Positions 1 to 7,977 of a stretch of 64,000 bases of DNA are shown piece after piece. The stretch comes from Hallerella sp964397425 (GTDB lineage: Bacteria; Fibrobacterota; Fibrobacteria; Fibrobacterales; Fibrobacteraceae): positions 186,001-250,000 of the forward strand of contig CAYNID010000001.1 of assembly GCA_964397425.1 (NCBI GenBank). The letters are read 5' to 3'. The notes under the pieces are model-generated. The model worked only from the letters and a program-made list of their open reading frames with translations, was not told the origin of the DNA and searched no databases. The first letter of the stretch is position 1. Each line of letters starts with the position of its first letter. The translations under genes and the position numbers were made by a program.

Positions 1-94
1 ATTCACGGTAGGTGCGAACGGTCTGCGGCGAGAATCGGCGTTCCGCGGAGATGTACTTCAAAAAGTTTTCGGCATGTTCCAAAAGAAGGTTCAT
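1..94 (-). CDS. Tyrosine recombinase (XerC/XerD-like), N-terminal fragment
   Basis: Only the first 31 codons lie in the window; the gene continues beyond the left edge. The translation begins MNLLLEHAENFLKYIS and contains ERRFSPQTVRTYRE, which matches the start of the SAM-like core-binding domain of XerC/XerD integrases (a helix followed by 'S..TVR.Y'). Members of the family resolve chromosome dimers or integrate mobile DNA. The catalytic domain is not visible, so housekeeping Xer and phage-type integrase cannot be told apart. The ATG at 94 is chosen because a TAGATTTG box lies just upstream on the minus strand. The gene diverges from the barrel gene at 156. Confidence 0.7.
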   Translation of the reverse strand, partial: MNLLLEHAENFLKYISAERRFSPQTVRTYRE

Positions 95-100
95 TCGCTT

Positions 101-108
101 CAAATCTA
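101..108 (-). promoter_or_regulatory. TAnnTTTG-type -10/-7 box for the recombinase gene
   Basis: On the minus strand this reads TAGATTTG, a full match to the TAnnTTTG element known from Bacteroidetes promoters. It is followed by six bases and then the ATG. Transcription would therefore start at or next to the start codon. Confidence 0.5.
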
Positions 109-142
109 CAAGTTTTTTGGGGTGGCGGAGCCGTGAAAATTT

Positions 143-148
143 TATCTT
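143..148 (+). promoter_or_regulatory. TATCTT -10 box 7 bases before start codon
   Basis: TATCTT lies seven bases before the ATG at 156. No good ribosome binding site sits at normal distance, and an in-frame TGA at 150-152 rules out a longer protein. This is consistent with a very short leader. Confidence 0.45.
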
Positions 149-155
149 ATGAAAA

Positions 156-1325
156 ATGCTGCGGACGATTTTACCCGTTTTTTGTTTGTTCATGTGCGCA
201 TTTGCCGTTTCTTCGGCAGAGGCTGTAGACCGTGTTGTCGGCGCGAACGCGTCTTTGGATATCCATGCCGGAGCGAGGACGTCCGCTTTGGGCGGCGCAT
301 CGGTTGCGCTAGACAGGGACCTTTTGGAATTGTCGTCGAATCCGCAGCAACTGGCGACGGTGGAAAATGCCTGGGTGGCGTTCAGCCACGTCGTCTATTA
401 CGAGGACACCAAATACGACTACGGCGCAGTGCAATTCCCCTTGGGGGAAATCGGCGGATTGGGAATCGCCTTTTCGCGGTTCGGTGCCGATGGAATTCCC
501 AAGATTGCGGAAGGCGATCCTCTCCCGGAAGGCGATGAATACAAAACGCTTTCCATTGCAGATTATCTGTTCACGTTGGCGTTTGGACGGAGTTTTTTTA
601 ACGGTCGCTTGGATGTGGGTATTTCGTTTCACGGACTTTATCGGGAACTGGATCAAAGCGGGTGGGGATTCCGCGGGGATTTTGGGGTGAATTTCCATGC
701 GTTGCAGTGGTTGTCGGTCGCTTCGTTTTTCAAAGGATGGACCTCTTCGGCGGTATCTTGGGAAGAAGGCACTTTTGAATACAGTTCCCCGGAATGGTAT
801 TTGGGAATTCGGGCTGAACAGCCGATATCTTATTTCTACGGAAAGCTCTGTGTGTATTGGCAAAGCGCTGGACTTTTACACCGGGAAAACCGCGATTTGG
901 ATTGGGATGGTGAACCTCGCGGAGGCCGCTTTTGGGAACATCCCGGAGAATGGCTTGGCGGTGGTCGCGCCGGAATCGAATTTTCCTTTGACTTCGGACT
1001 TTCTTTGCGTGGAGGCCTAGCCAGTCTTTCTGAATGGGAAAGTTGGACCGCCGGTGCGGGGTTTGCAATTTCGAACTGGCTTCGTGTGGATTACGCTTTT
1101 GAATCCCATCCAACGCTTTCGGCTGTGCATCGGGTGAGTTTGGAAGTGAGTCCGGGGCTTTTCCTGTATCCGAAGAAAAAAGGGAAAAAAATTTCGGAAA
1201 ACCGCGAATTGGAAGAAACGGCGATTGAAGATGAAAAAGCCAATTCCGTCTCTGAAATGGAACCCGTGGAATCCGGAGAATCGTTCGACGAAGAGTCGGC
1301 CGGTGGAACTTATTGGGAAGAATGA
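156..1325 (+). CDS. PorV/UPF0164-like outer-membrane beta-barrel protein
   Basis: This 389-residue protein has a cleavable-looking signal peptide (about residues 1-22, ending SSAEA). After it comes a segment reading 'HAGARTSALGGASVALDRDL..LSSNPQQLA', the typical opening of PorV/PorQ/UPF0164 barrels (A.AMGGA followed by an NPA-like turn). The rest alternates aromatic and hydrophobic strands consistent with a barrel. A charged, Glu-rich tail after about residue 330 is probably disordered. It heads a run of five genes ending at 4753. PorV relatives act in type IX secretion or as general outer-membrane proteins; nothing here shows which applies. Confidence 0.6.
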   Translation: MLRTILPVFCLFMCAFAVSSAEAVDRVVGANASLDIHAGARTSALGGASVALDRDLLELSSNPQQLATVENAWVAFSHVVYYEDTKYDYGAVQFPLGEIGGLGIAFSRFGADGIPKIAEGDPLPEGDEYKTLSIADYLFTLAFGRSFFNGRLDVGISFHGLYRELDQSGWGFRGDFGVNFHALQWLSVASFFKGWTSSAVSWEEGTFEYSSPEWYLGIRAEQPISYFYGKLCVYWQSAGLLHRENRDLDWDGEPRGGRFWEHPGEWLGGGRAGIEFSFDFGLSLRGGLASLSEWESWTAGAGFAISNWLRVDYAFESHPTLSAVHRVSLEVSPGLFLYPKKKGKKISENRELEETAIEDEKANSVSEMEPVESGESFDEESAGGTYWEE

Positions 1326-1327
1326 GG

Positions 1328-1333
1328 TATATT
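1328..1333 (+). promoter_or_regulatory. TATATT -10 box 6 bases before start codon
   Basis: TATATT is followed by six bases and the ATG at 1340. The box straddles the end of the upstream gene, so the STAS gene may have its own start in addition to operon read-through. It is used here to prefer the start at 1340. Confidence 0.35.
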
Positions 1334-1339
1334 GTCGAT

Positions 1340-1963
1340 ATGGACGAATTGAAAAATTTTCGAGCTGTAGGTCTGTTTGACCTCCTTTCTGCGCCGGTCA
1401 CGCCCATTGGTGCTTTTGATGCGGAGCAATTCAAAAAGGATGTGCGCCCGCTTTTCGACAAAGGGTCCCGTTTTATCGCCGTGGATCTGACTGGGCTGGA
1501 TTTTTTGTACAGTGACGCGTGCAGCGCGTTCAACATGATCCGTCAGGAGTTGTCCGCCAAAGAAGGATTTTTCGCAATCCTTTCCGATAACGATACTGTT
1601 TTGGACTGCCTTAAAAAATCCGGGTTGGACAAAAGTCTTCTCGTTTTCCGCAAAGAGGCCGATATGATGGCGTTTTCCATGAAGGAAAATTCCGGGCAAC
1701 GGGAAGGCGAAGTGGAAAAAGAAACGGCTCCGGCTGCCCGCAGCGAAAATCGCGTTTCGGTTGAATCCGCGGATCCGGTTCGCCGACGGGTGACTGGGCG
1801 TTTTACGAAAAGTTTCAATGCGATTCGAAAAGATTCGACTCCGTTGAAAAGCGGCCTAGAAAGTCCTTTTCAAGAGAAAAAGAATCCGGGTCGAATCGGA
1901 GTCCGGATAGTCTTGTTCTTACTTCTCGCGGCGGCGGTTGTCGCGCTCATCGCTTTGCGATAA
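1340..1963 (+). CDS. STAS-domain protein with a C-terminal membrane anchor
   Basis: The first ~110 residues of this 207-residue protein resemble a STAS (anti-sigma antagonist/SpoIIAA-like) fold. The core reads 'FIAVDLTGLDFLYSDACSAF', where SpoIIAA proteins have 'lDLs.v.fiDSsGl', followed by a helix and 'FAILSDNDTVLDCLKKSGLDKSLLVF'. The Ser preceding Asp is in the region of the usual phosphoacceptor. A low-complexity linker (about 125-180) leads to a terminal hydrophobic helix (VRIVLFLLLAAAVVALIALR), so it is probably tail-anchored with STAS in the cytoplasm. Alternative starts exist at 1322 (ATGA overlap with the upstream stop) and 1313 (TTG). Confidence 0.6.
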   Translation: MDELKNFRAVGLFDLLSAPVTPIGAFDAEQFKKDVRPLFDKGSRFIAVDLTGLDFLYSDACSAFNMIRQELSAKEGFFAILSDNDTVLDCLKKSGLDKSLLVFRKEADMMAFSMKENSGQREGEVEKETAPAARSENRVSVESADPVRRRVTGRFTKSFNAIRKDSTPLKSGLESPFQEKKNPGRIGVRIVLFLLLAAAVVALIALR

Positions 1964-2901
1964 TGGAAGCTTTTCGCGAATACAAGAATTTCAAATCCTT
2001 CAGGAAACCCAAACGGCGCATTCCGCTGTTGCGGATTTTGTTCGCCATTGCTTTGCTTTACGCCGCTTATTCCAGCGGAGCGGTGAAACATGTGATTCAT
2101 TTTGTTGAAGAATGGCGGAAGCCCCCCGAAGTCTTGCCGGATGTTTCCGATATGCCGTGGCGAGCCCGCTGTGAAAAATTTGGCGGAAAAGCGTTTTTTC
2201 TGAAAAAGAGTGATTTGGGGCAATGCTCTTGGGCTTTGAATTCGGAATTGGATGTCGCGAAGCTTCCGGAAAATGATTTTGTCCGTTATGCGGCGAGTAT
2301 TCCCGGACGGGAATTTCCCACCATCCTTCATTGGTTGGCGGATACGGCAAATTTCGGAGAACCGCGGATATTGGGCGTTCAACAGGATTCTTCGATGCTT
2401 GCGTTTTTTCGCCTGCGCCTTTCGGATTCTTCTTACGCATGGGTGAATGCCGAGGGATGTCGGGCTGCGGCGTTTTGTCCGCACAATCCGTTGCAGGGCG
2501 GCGCGCTTTCGATTCATCCGGATTTTGATTTTGATGGACGTGAAATTCTTTTGCAAAAAGACTTGTTCATGGGAATTGGAGAAGCTCCCGTTTTCCCCAT
2601 CCTTTCGGGAAAGGTCCTTTCCGTTTCCAAAGATTCTTCGGGATTTAATTTGACATTGGATCACGGCGGCAATTTGGCTTCCCGAATTTCTGGACTTTTT
2701 GAAGTCGCTTCCGGAGCGCAACCGGGAAAATGGATTTCAACGGAAGAGCCTTTGGGAAGGCTTTCGCCCAACGACAGCGCTTACTTCTTTTTGGAAGTTT
2801 TGCGCGGAGGGCGTTTTGTCCGCTGGAAAAGTTTTTATGAGGATTCGCACATTGTGGATCCCGAAGAAGTGCAACGTTTTCGCTCAAAGGTAAAACTGTG
2901 A
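1963..2901 (+). CDS. Membrane-anchored degenerate LytM/M23 peptidase-like protein
   Basis: One N-terminal transmembrane helix (about residues 20-40) is followed by a periplasmic domain of ~270 residues. The C-terminal part follows the M23/LytM layout: 'PVFPILSGKVLSV', then 'LTLDHGG', then 'EPLGRLSPNDSAYFFLEVLRGG'. The last string sits where active enzymes have HLHFEV. The HxxxD zinc ligands and the HxH pair are missing, so it should not cleave peptidoglycan. Degenerate LytM proteins (EnvC, NlpD) activate amidases, which is one possible role by analogy. Its ATG overlaps the upstream stop by one base (TAATG). Confidence 0.55.
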   Translation: MEAFREYKNFKSFRKPKRRIPLLRILFAIALLYAAYSSGAVKHVIHFVEEWRKPPEVLPDVSDMPWRARCEKFGGKAFFLKKSDLGQCSWALNSELDVAKLPENDFVRYAASIPGREFPTILHWLADTANFGEPRILGVQQDSSMLAFFRLRLSDSSYAWVNAEGCRAAAFCPHNPLQGGALSIHPDFDFDGREILLQKDLFMGIGEAPVFPILSGKVLSVSKDSSGFNLTLDHGGNLASRISGLFEVASGAQPGKWISTEEPLGRLSPNDSAYFFLEVLRGGRFVRWKSFYEDSHIVDPEEVQRFRSKVKL

Positions 2902-4028
2902 TTCGCTGCTGTGTTTTGTTGTGTTTGGCGTTCTGGCTTGCGGCTTGTTCTGAATCGGATGATGGTCCCATTTCCATTTATCCGGATGATTTTTCTGTGA
3001 CCGGAAACGGTTACGTTTTATTTGCAGAATTGGACTCTGGAAATCGGTTCCATGTTCAGGGTGATTCGATTCGGTTGGCGCTAGACAGCATCTGGAGCTT
3101 TGGAAATTGTTTTTTGAATCGGATTGAAATTGGGGAAAACTTTTTGAACGATACGGTTTTGGTTTTAAACGTGAAAATCGTATTGGGAAATTCAGAAAAA
3201 ACGGATTGTCCTCAGCCGCTTTTCCGCCCCGACACACTTCTCGCCATTCCGTTTTCGGACGCGTGGAATTCGGTTCGGGAAATTCGCGTGGAAGGAAATT
3301 CTCACAATGAATTTTTTACCGAAGTGGAAGATACATCGTCTGCGGCGTCTTTGACGTTGAAGGATTCCATCTTGGTCAGGCGGGGAAGTTTCCGGGCTGA
3401 AAGCGTTTCTGTTTATTTGGATTCTTTGTTTGGAAGCCCTGGTACGTATCCGCGCCGGACTTCGGAAGATTCTGCCGGCGTTTTGGCCCTTGTCGATTCG
3501 ATGAAAATCGACACTCTTTTCTACCGTTTTATGAAATCTGAATGTTTGGATGTTCGCGATTCGTGTGAAACGGTTCCCGATACTCTTTGGAATAGCGTGT
3601 TCTCGTTGGCGGATACGGCGCTTGTTCCCGTGCGGCGTGTTTGCGCTTTGGATACTGCGGCGGATTCCCTGATTTATTGCCTTTCGTCTAAATGGAAAAA
3701 TGATTCGACATCGCTTAGCGATTCTGTTTACGCGTGGCCGGATACGACTTGGTACACATCGTTTTATTATGCGGAACGGATTCCGAAATGTTCGGGGTTG
3801 AATGAAGGGGATTTTTCGGCGCAAGCAAAAGCGGGTCGTTATTTTACAACGAAACACTCTCTTTTTGTACCTGATTCGGATGAACCGGGGTGCGGTCCGT
3901 CTGCCCATTCCGAATGGATTTTTTTCAGGTTGAATCCGCGAAAAGAAATTTTGGATTCCGCATTCGCGGATACGCTTGTCAAGGCTTGGGAAAAGGCGTC
4001 AGTTGGTTTAAGTGAGGAGAAAAAATGA
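2898..4028 (+). CDS. Lipoprotein of unknown function
   Basis: The 376-residue product starts with a lipoprotein signal peptide and lipobox (LAAC, Cys at about residue 17) followed by SESDD. An acidic stretch at +2 onward fits an exported, membrane-attached protein. The body is Ser/Asp-rich with paired cysteines (for example in 'SECLDVRDSCETVPD' and 'FGNCF') that may form disulfides. No known domain is recognised. The GTG start overlaps the previous stop and the ATGA at its end overlaps the Nudix gene, so it is translated within the operon. Confidence 0.65.
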   Translation: MIRCCVLLCLAFWLAACSESDDGPISIYPDDFSVTGNGYVLFAELDSGNRFHVQGDSIRLALDSIWSFGNCFLNRIEIGENFLNDTVLVLNVKIVLGNSEKTDCPQPLFRPDTLLAIPFSDAWNSVREIRVEGNSHNEFFTEVEDTSSAASLTLKDSILVRRGSFRAESVSVYLDSLFGSPGTYPRRTSEDSAGVLALVDSMKIDTLFYRFMKSECLDVRDSCETVPDTLWNSVFSLADTALVPVRRVCALDTAADSLIYCLSSKWKNDSTSLSDSVYAWPDTTWYTSFYYAERIPKCSGLNEGDFSAQAKAGRYFTTKHSLFVPDSDEPGCGPSAHSEWIFFRLNPRKEILDSAFADTLVKAWEKASVGLSEEKK

Positions 4029-4753
4029 ATTCCATAGAATACAGTTTTTCTGAAGAAATTCTTGCCGCGGATCGGGAATTGGTCTTGAACAGTTCCCTGT
4101 TCCAAGGATGGCTCTCCCGGACGCAAAAGAATTTCATTGTGACCAAAATTCACTTTTCTTCGGTGGATTTCCGATGGAAAAATCACACGCCTCTTTTTAT
4201 CAAATTGACGGCGACGGCGACTCTTTTTGACGGCAAACCTGTGCATGGGATTGTCCTTGTGCGTGGGAATGCGGTCGGCGTATTGGTCGTTTTGCGCTGT
4301 GAAGGAAAACCGTATCTGTTGTTGGTTCGGCAACCGCGATTTTCCATTTCGGAACCGGAATCCCTGGAAATGCCCGCCGGCATTTTGGATTGGTCAAACG
4401 ATTACCGCAAAGTGGCACTTTCAGAATTGAAAGAAGAAGCGATGCTCGATGCAAAAGATGAAGACTTGATCGATTTGACGGGATTTTTTACCGAAGGCAA
4501 ATTGGACGGCCATGCGGGAAGCTGTGGGCTTTTGGACGAAAGAATTCGTTTGTATGCAATCGAAAGGGAAGTTTCTGCGGAAGAATTGAAAAAGCTTGAC
4601 GGGCGAAATCAAGAATATACCGAAGAAAATGAATGGATAAAGACGGTTGTCTTGCCTTATGAAGAAGCGGCGAAACAATTCATCGACAGCAAGAATTTGG
4701 TTGCGATGTTTATGTATGAACGTTATCTGAAATCAAAGGGCAGGCACTTGTAA
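4025..4753 (+). CDS. Nudix hydrolase, ADP-sugar pyrophosphatase-like
   Basis: The 242-residue protein carries a Nudix domain in its middle. The box region reads 'EMPAGILDW' then 'VALSELKEEAML', resembling GX5EX7REUXEEXGU of ADP-ribose/sugar-nucleotide pyrophosphatases. It departs from consensus: Asn replaces the first Glu, Ser replaces the Arg of REU, and Ala replaces the Gly after EE. The 'LLLVRQPRF' and 'PAGILD' context fits NUDT5/14-like enzymes that hydrolyse ADP- or UDP-sugars. A GAGGAG site lies about six bases before the ATG. Its 3' end overlaps the convergent gene by 44 bases. Activity is uncertain because of the changed box. Confidence 0.65.
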   Translation: MNSIEYSFSEEILAADRELVLNSSLFQGWLSRTQKNFIVTKIHFSSVDFRWKNHTPLFIKLTATATLFDGKPVHGIVLVRGNAVGVLVVLRCEGKPYLLLVRQPRFSISEPESLEMPAGILDWSNDYRKVALSELKEEAMLDAKDEDLIDLTGFFTEGKLDGHAGSCGLLDERIRLYAIEREVSAEELKKLDGRNQEYTEENEWIKTVVLPYEEAAKQFIDSKNLVAMFMYERYLKSKGRHL

Positions 4754-6227
4754 GGGCGAATCTTCCGCATGTAGTCTCGGATTCGGCGCGGACGTAACGA
4801 AAGCCTTTTCGCGAAACAGCCACTGTCGCTTCGTAATCGGAAATTTTTTCGATGGGAAAGAATACGTTGGATTCTTGCTGCAAAGGCGCGTTTTCGGCTT
4901 GATTTTTTTGGGCGAAGATGGAAAGTGTTTTCAATTTTCCGAAATCCGGAGAACTTTTAAAATGAAAGAGGATTGCTGAGCTTTCTTCCGTCCACCAAAG
5001 GGCGGGACCATCGGTGACATACAGATTGTTTCCGCGGAATGCGGAAATGGGGTGGGAGCCTTTGACGACAGTCCGCACGTAGCCGAAAATATGAGACCTG
5101 GATTGTTTAAGCTTAAAAAGGGGAATCCGGACTCCCGTGTATTCGTTCAAATCGCCATGGGCATCGTTTCCGCCTAGAGGCAACAGGAAATTTCCCTTTT
5201 CCAGTTCTGAAATCCAAAATTTTTTTCCCTGTTCGAATCCGGCATCCCGCGAACCATTCCAAAATTCTAACCCGGCGATGGGATTGGTCGAGTTTTTTTG
5301 AAGGTCTTTTTCGCTCCAGTTTCCACGTCGAAAAATAAAGCGTTCTAATTTCCCCATGGGTTCCATCGGATGGGCGGCAAAGCACGGAAGGGTCGTTTTG
5401 GCGATGATTTGTGAAATGGAAAGGGTTGGCTTGTTGTGAAGCCATTTTCGCCCGCAGTCACCTTCGCCGGGAACAAAGAACGCGTTTCCGGGAAACAGTA
5501 GATGGATGTTTTTCCCTTCGGAATTTCCTGCAGAAATTTCTTCGCCGGCGATGAGTTTGGGGTGTTCCGGGAGCTGCGCAATTTCGCTGCGGAGTTTTTC
5601 GTAACGCGTTGCGGCATCTGTCCGGATCATGTAATTGTCTTCCCGGAAGGCGAAGTCGTAAGAATGGTCTGTGCAAAAGACAAAGTCGAGTCCAACGGCT
5701 TTCGCCGCCCGTTGCAAGACGGCGGGAGACGCGCCAAATTCTACCGGGTCGGCAGAAACGGATGTGTGGACGTGAGTGTCGCCCGCGATGAAGCCTTCTG
5801 GCTTGGGAACGGGAGCTTTTAATACGGCGATGCGGAGCGGATTTTTTTTCAATCCGGTCAGGTTGAACCGCCGAATACGCTTGCGTTTTTTGCCAATGGT
5901 GATGTCGACAAACGCTTCGACGTTAAAGTTTCCCGGAGGGAGTTTTCCACAGGGGATGTGAATGAATCGGAACGGTTCTTTGACAAATTCGCCAAGTTCC
6001 ATTTTCCTTGAAAAACGTTCTCCGTTGCCGGAAAATACAGCTTCGAAGGATTCTAATGTTATCGGGAAACGGTTCGCCTCGCGAATGATGATGAAAAGTT
6101 CGAGGTCTTCTCCGGGAACAATTTCAAAGGGGGCGTCTAAAATGATTTCAGGTTCTTTTCGGTATAAAAGGGACCATGGGAGCTTGAATTTGTAATGCAT
6201 TTCCGCATAGTCCGGATCAAAAATCAT
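4710..6227 (-). CDS. PHP-domain CehA/McbA-family metallohydrolase
   Basis: This 505-residue protein has an N-terminal beta-sandwich-like region (1-150) followed by a PHP-type phosphoesterase domain. Metal-binding strings are visible in order: 'GDTHVHTSVSADP', 'FCTDHSYDF', 'GEEISAGNSEGKNIHLLF', 'AAHPME' and 'GNDAHGD'. These match the CehA/McbA family, which has members acting on carbamate or phosphate esters; the substrate here is unknown. No signal peptide is seen, so it is probably cytoplasmic. The start overlaps the stop of the barrel-like gene at 6224 (ATGA), making it the third gene of the bamD operon. Confidence 0.7.
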   Translation of the reverse strand: MIFDPDYAEMHYKFKLPWSLLYRKEPEIILDAPFEIVPGEDLELFIIIREANRFPITLESFEAVFSGNGERFSRKMELGEFVKEPFRFIHIPCGKLPPGNFNVEAFVDITIGKKRKRIRRFNLTGLKKNPLRIAVLKAPVPKPEGFIAGDTHVHTSVSADPVEFGASPAVLQRAAKAVGLDFVFCTDHSYDFAFREDNYMIRTDAATRYEKLRSEIAQLPEHPKLIAGEEISAGNSEGKNIHLLFPGNAFFVPGEGDCGRKWLHNKPTLSISQIIAKTTLPCFAAHPMEPMGKLERFIFRRGNWSEKDLQKNSTNPIAGLEFWNGSRDAGFEQGKKFWISELEKGNFLLPLGGNDAHGDLNEYTGVRIPLFKLKQSRSHIFGYVRTVVKGSHPISAFRGNNLYVTDGPALWWTEESSAILFHFKSSPDFGKLKTLSIFAQKNQAENAPLQQESNVFFPIEKISDYEATVAVSRKGFRYVRAESETTCGRFALTSACPLISDNVHT

Positions 6228-7027
6228 TCTTCGGCCTTGTTGCTGTTGACGATGCCAAAACTGAACCTAAACTGTAATTGTAAACCGCCCAGATCCCATT
6301 TGGCTTTTTTGGTGTCGGAGTCTGGTACAACGCCTGAAAAAGGTTCATCGGATTCGACGATGATTCTCGAATAACCGATGTCACCGTAAATGTGGATGTT
6401 TTTCCAGGTGGTGACAAGATAGCCTAGACTTACGCCGAAGCCGTTTCCGAAAGGTGAATTTTCCGCTTCGATGTGTCCCCAGCTGGAATAAATTTCTGTT
6501 CCGGGGAGCATCCAATACCAGCGCAGCGCGATGCTGAAAAGGCTCGTGTTTGAAAGGGATATCAAATTTGTGGGGATGGCGACGCGGTATTCAAGATAAA
6601 GGGGAAAACCCTGAAGTGTGTAATTGTAATGGTGAATTTTATCTTTGCGGTCTGTGACGACGACGGATTCGTTGTCGTAGATAAATCCGAATCCCGTACT
6701 GACAAAATGCCCGGTTCGCCATTGAATTTGAAGACCCGCCGTAACGGGGAAACAGAAATTCACTTTTTGAAAATCTTGTTTGGCGACGTAACTGCTTTCG
6801 GCTTCGGTCAGGGCTTGCGCCATATAACGTTTGTAAACGGAATCGACTTCGGCTTGGAACTTTTCCCGGTTGTCAAAACCCAGAAAGGAAATCGACGGCT
6901 GGATGAAAAAGGAAAGAATGCTTTTGTCTTCGGACGCGTCATCCCCTTGGGTGAGATTTTCGGAATAGCCGGTCGCTGCGAAAAGCCCGGTACACAGGAG
7001 TGCTATCGCGAAGAGGATGTTTTTCAA
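6224..7027 (-). CDS. Predicted exported outer-membrane barrel-like protein
   Basis: This 267-residue product has a signal peptide (MKNILFAIALLCTGLFAATG) and then alternating hydrophobic and aromatic strands. The stretches 'FPLYLEYRVAIP', 'FGVSLGYLVTTW' and 'LQLQFRFSFGIV' are typical of small porin-like barrels with a C-terminal strand. I recognise no specific family. Its ATG overlaps the bamD stop (ATGA) and its end overlaps the PHP gene, so the three are co-transcribed. The position directly behind bamD suggests an outer-membrane role, but that is inference. Confidence 0.55.
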   Translation of the reverse strand: MKNILFAIALLCTGLFAATGYSENLTQGDDASEDKSILSFFIQPSISFLGFDNREKFQAEVDSVYKRYMAQALTEAESSYVAKQDFQKVNFCFPVTAGLQIQWRTGHFVSTGFGFIYDNESVVVTDRKDKIHHYNYTLQGFPLYLEYRVAIPTNLISLSNTSLFSIALRWYWMLPGTEIYSSWGHIEAENSPFGNGFGVSLGYLVTTWKNIHIYGDIGYSRIIVESDEPFSGVVPDSDTKKAKWDLGGLQLQFRFSFGIVNSNKAEE

Positions 7028-7905
7028 TCTTCGTCCTCGTCTTCGGGGTGGGCTTCCGCTTCTTCTTTCGCTTCTTTCTTTTCTATCAATTTTTGCTTTT
7101 GTTCTTTTTCAAGGCGCTTTTGGAAGTTCTTTTCCAATTTGGCAATATAACGCTCTTGGCTTTCTGGGGATTCAAAGCGTTTCTGGATGCTGTCGGGAAC
7201 GGTCATCCGATAATTTTCAAGGTAATACCTTGCGGATTCAAACTGGTCTAATTCCGCGTAACTTTTGACTAATAAGTTCAAAGCTTCCGGCCTGCGTTTG
7301 CTCTTTGGATAGAGGTCCAAAAATTCTTTCATGTAAATGGCGGAGGATTGCGGATGTCCCAATTTATGGTAGAGTCGGGCTGTTCGAAAATCGCGTTCCG
7401 CTTTGCGTTCAAGCAAAAGGTTCAGGTAGTGGTTGACAGAATCGATGAGCGGGGACTCCGGGTGATTGGACATGAACTTTTCGAAGTCGCGCATGGCTAG
7501 CGTCGTGTTGGTTTCATCCCGGTCGATGTTGTATTCGATGTTGAATGCGGCGACGGCTTTGCGGAATTCCGCCGTTTCGTTAAACGGGGAGCTGGGGAAA
7601 TTGTTGACGAAGCTTCCGTATTCGCCACGGGCTTCGAGCCATTCTTCCAAGTTGAAATAGCTTTCAGCCAACAGGAACTGTGTTTGTTCCATGTAACCGG
7701 TTCCAATGCACAGGTTCAGGATTTCTTCAAGGGGAGCTTTGACACGCCCGTAATGGCCTTCTTTGAAGTCTTTGTCGGCGGCATCGAACCGGTTCTTGCA
7801 CATTTGGGTGCGATCACCGCCTCCTTCGCTGGGTGCGCAGGCGGAAAAGGCTAAAATGCCGAGTGTCAAACACAGAATGGGCGAGAAAACTTTTTTTATG
7901 CGCAT
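7024..7905 (-). CDS. bamD: Outer-membrane protein assembly factor BamD
   Basis: BamD is the essential lipoprotein partner of BamA in the outer-membrane barrel assembly machine. The 293-residue product has a lipoprotein signal ending FSAC and a run of tetratricopeptide-like helix pairs. Examples are 'ADKDFKEGHYGRVKAPLEEIL', 'FLLAESYFNLEEWLEARGEYGSF', the typical BamD strings 'NNFPSSPFNETAEFRKAVAAF' and 'DFEKFMSNHPESPL', and 'LYHKLGHPQSSAIYMKEFLDLYP'. The C-terminus is a Lys/Glu-rich coiled coil plus an acidic tail. The length is near the family norm. It is first in a three-gene minus-strand operon and is divergent from lptF. Confidence 0.88.
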   Translation of the reverse strand: MRIKKVFSPILCLTLGILAFSACAPSEGGGDRTQMCKNRFDAADKDFKEGHYGRVKAPLEEILNLCIGTGYMEQTQFLLAESYFNLEEWLEARGEYGSFVNNFPSSPFNETAEFRKAVAAFNIEYNIDRDETNTTLAMRDFEKFMSNHPESPLIDSVNHYLNLLLERKAERDFRTARLYHKLGHPQSSAIYMKEFLDLYPKSKRRPEALNLLVKSYAELDQFESARYYLENYRMTVPDSIQKRFESPESQERYIAKLEKNFQKRLEKEQKQKLIEKKEAKEEAEAHPEDEDED

Positions 7906-7913
7906 TGGACCGT

Positions 7914-7955
7914 CTTGAAAAGGATGGTATGTTTTTCAAGTTGCTAAATTAGCAA
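7914..7955. promoter_or_regulatory. Two adjacent inverted repeats between divergent bamD and lptF
   Basis: CTTGAAAA (7914-7921) and TTTTCAAG (7933-7940) form a perfect 8-bp inverted repeat with an 11-base spacer. It is directly followed by the 15-base palindrome TTGCTAA-A-TTAGCAA (7941-7955). Both lie in the 72-base gap between two envelope genes transcribed apart, a natural place for operators or a 5' hairpin. No regulator is identified. Confidence 0.35.
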
Positions 7956-7977
7956 AAAACAGAACTGAAAAAACGCT

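Noticed and set aside
730..1536. A 268-codon minus-strand frame opposite the barrel and STAS genes
   Set aside because: It has no ribosome site, signal peptide or recognisable domain. The plus-strand genes explain the region.
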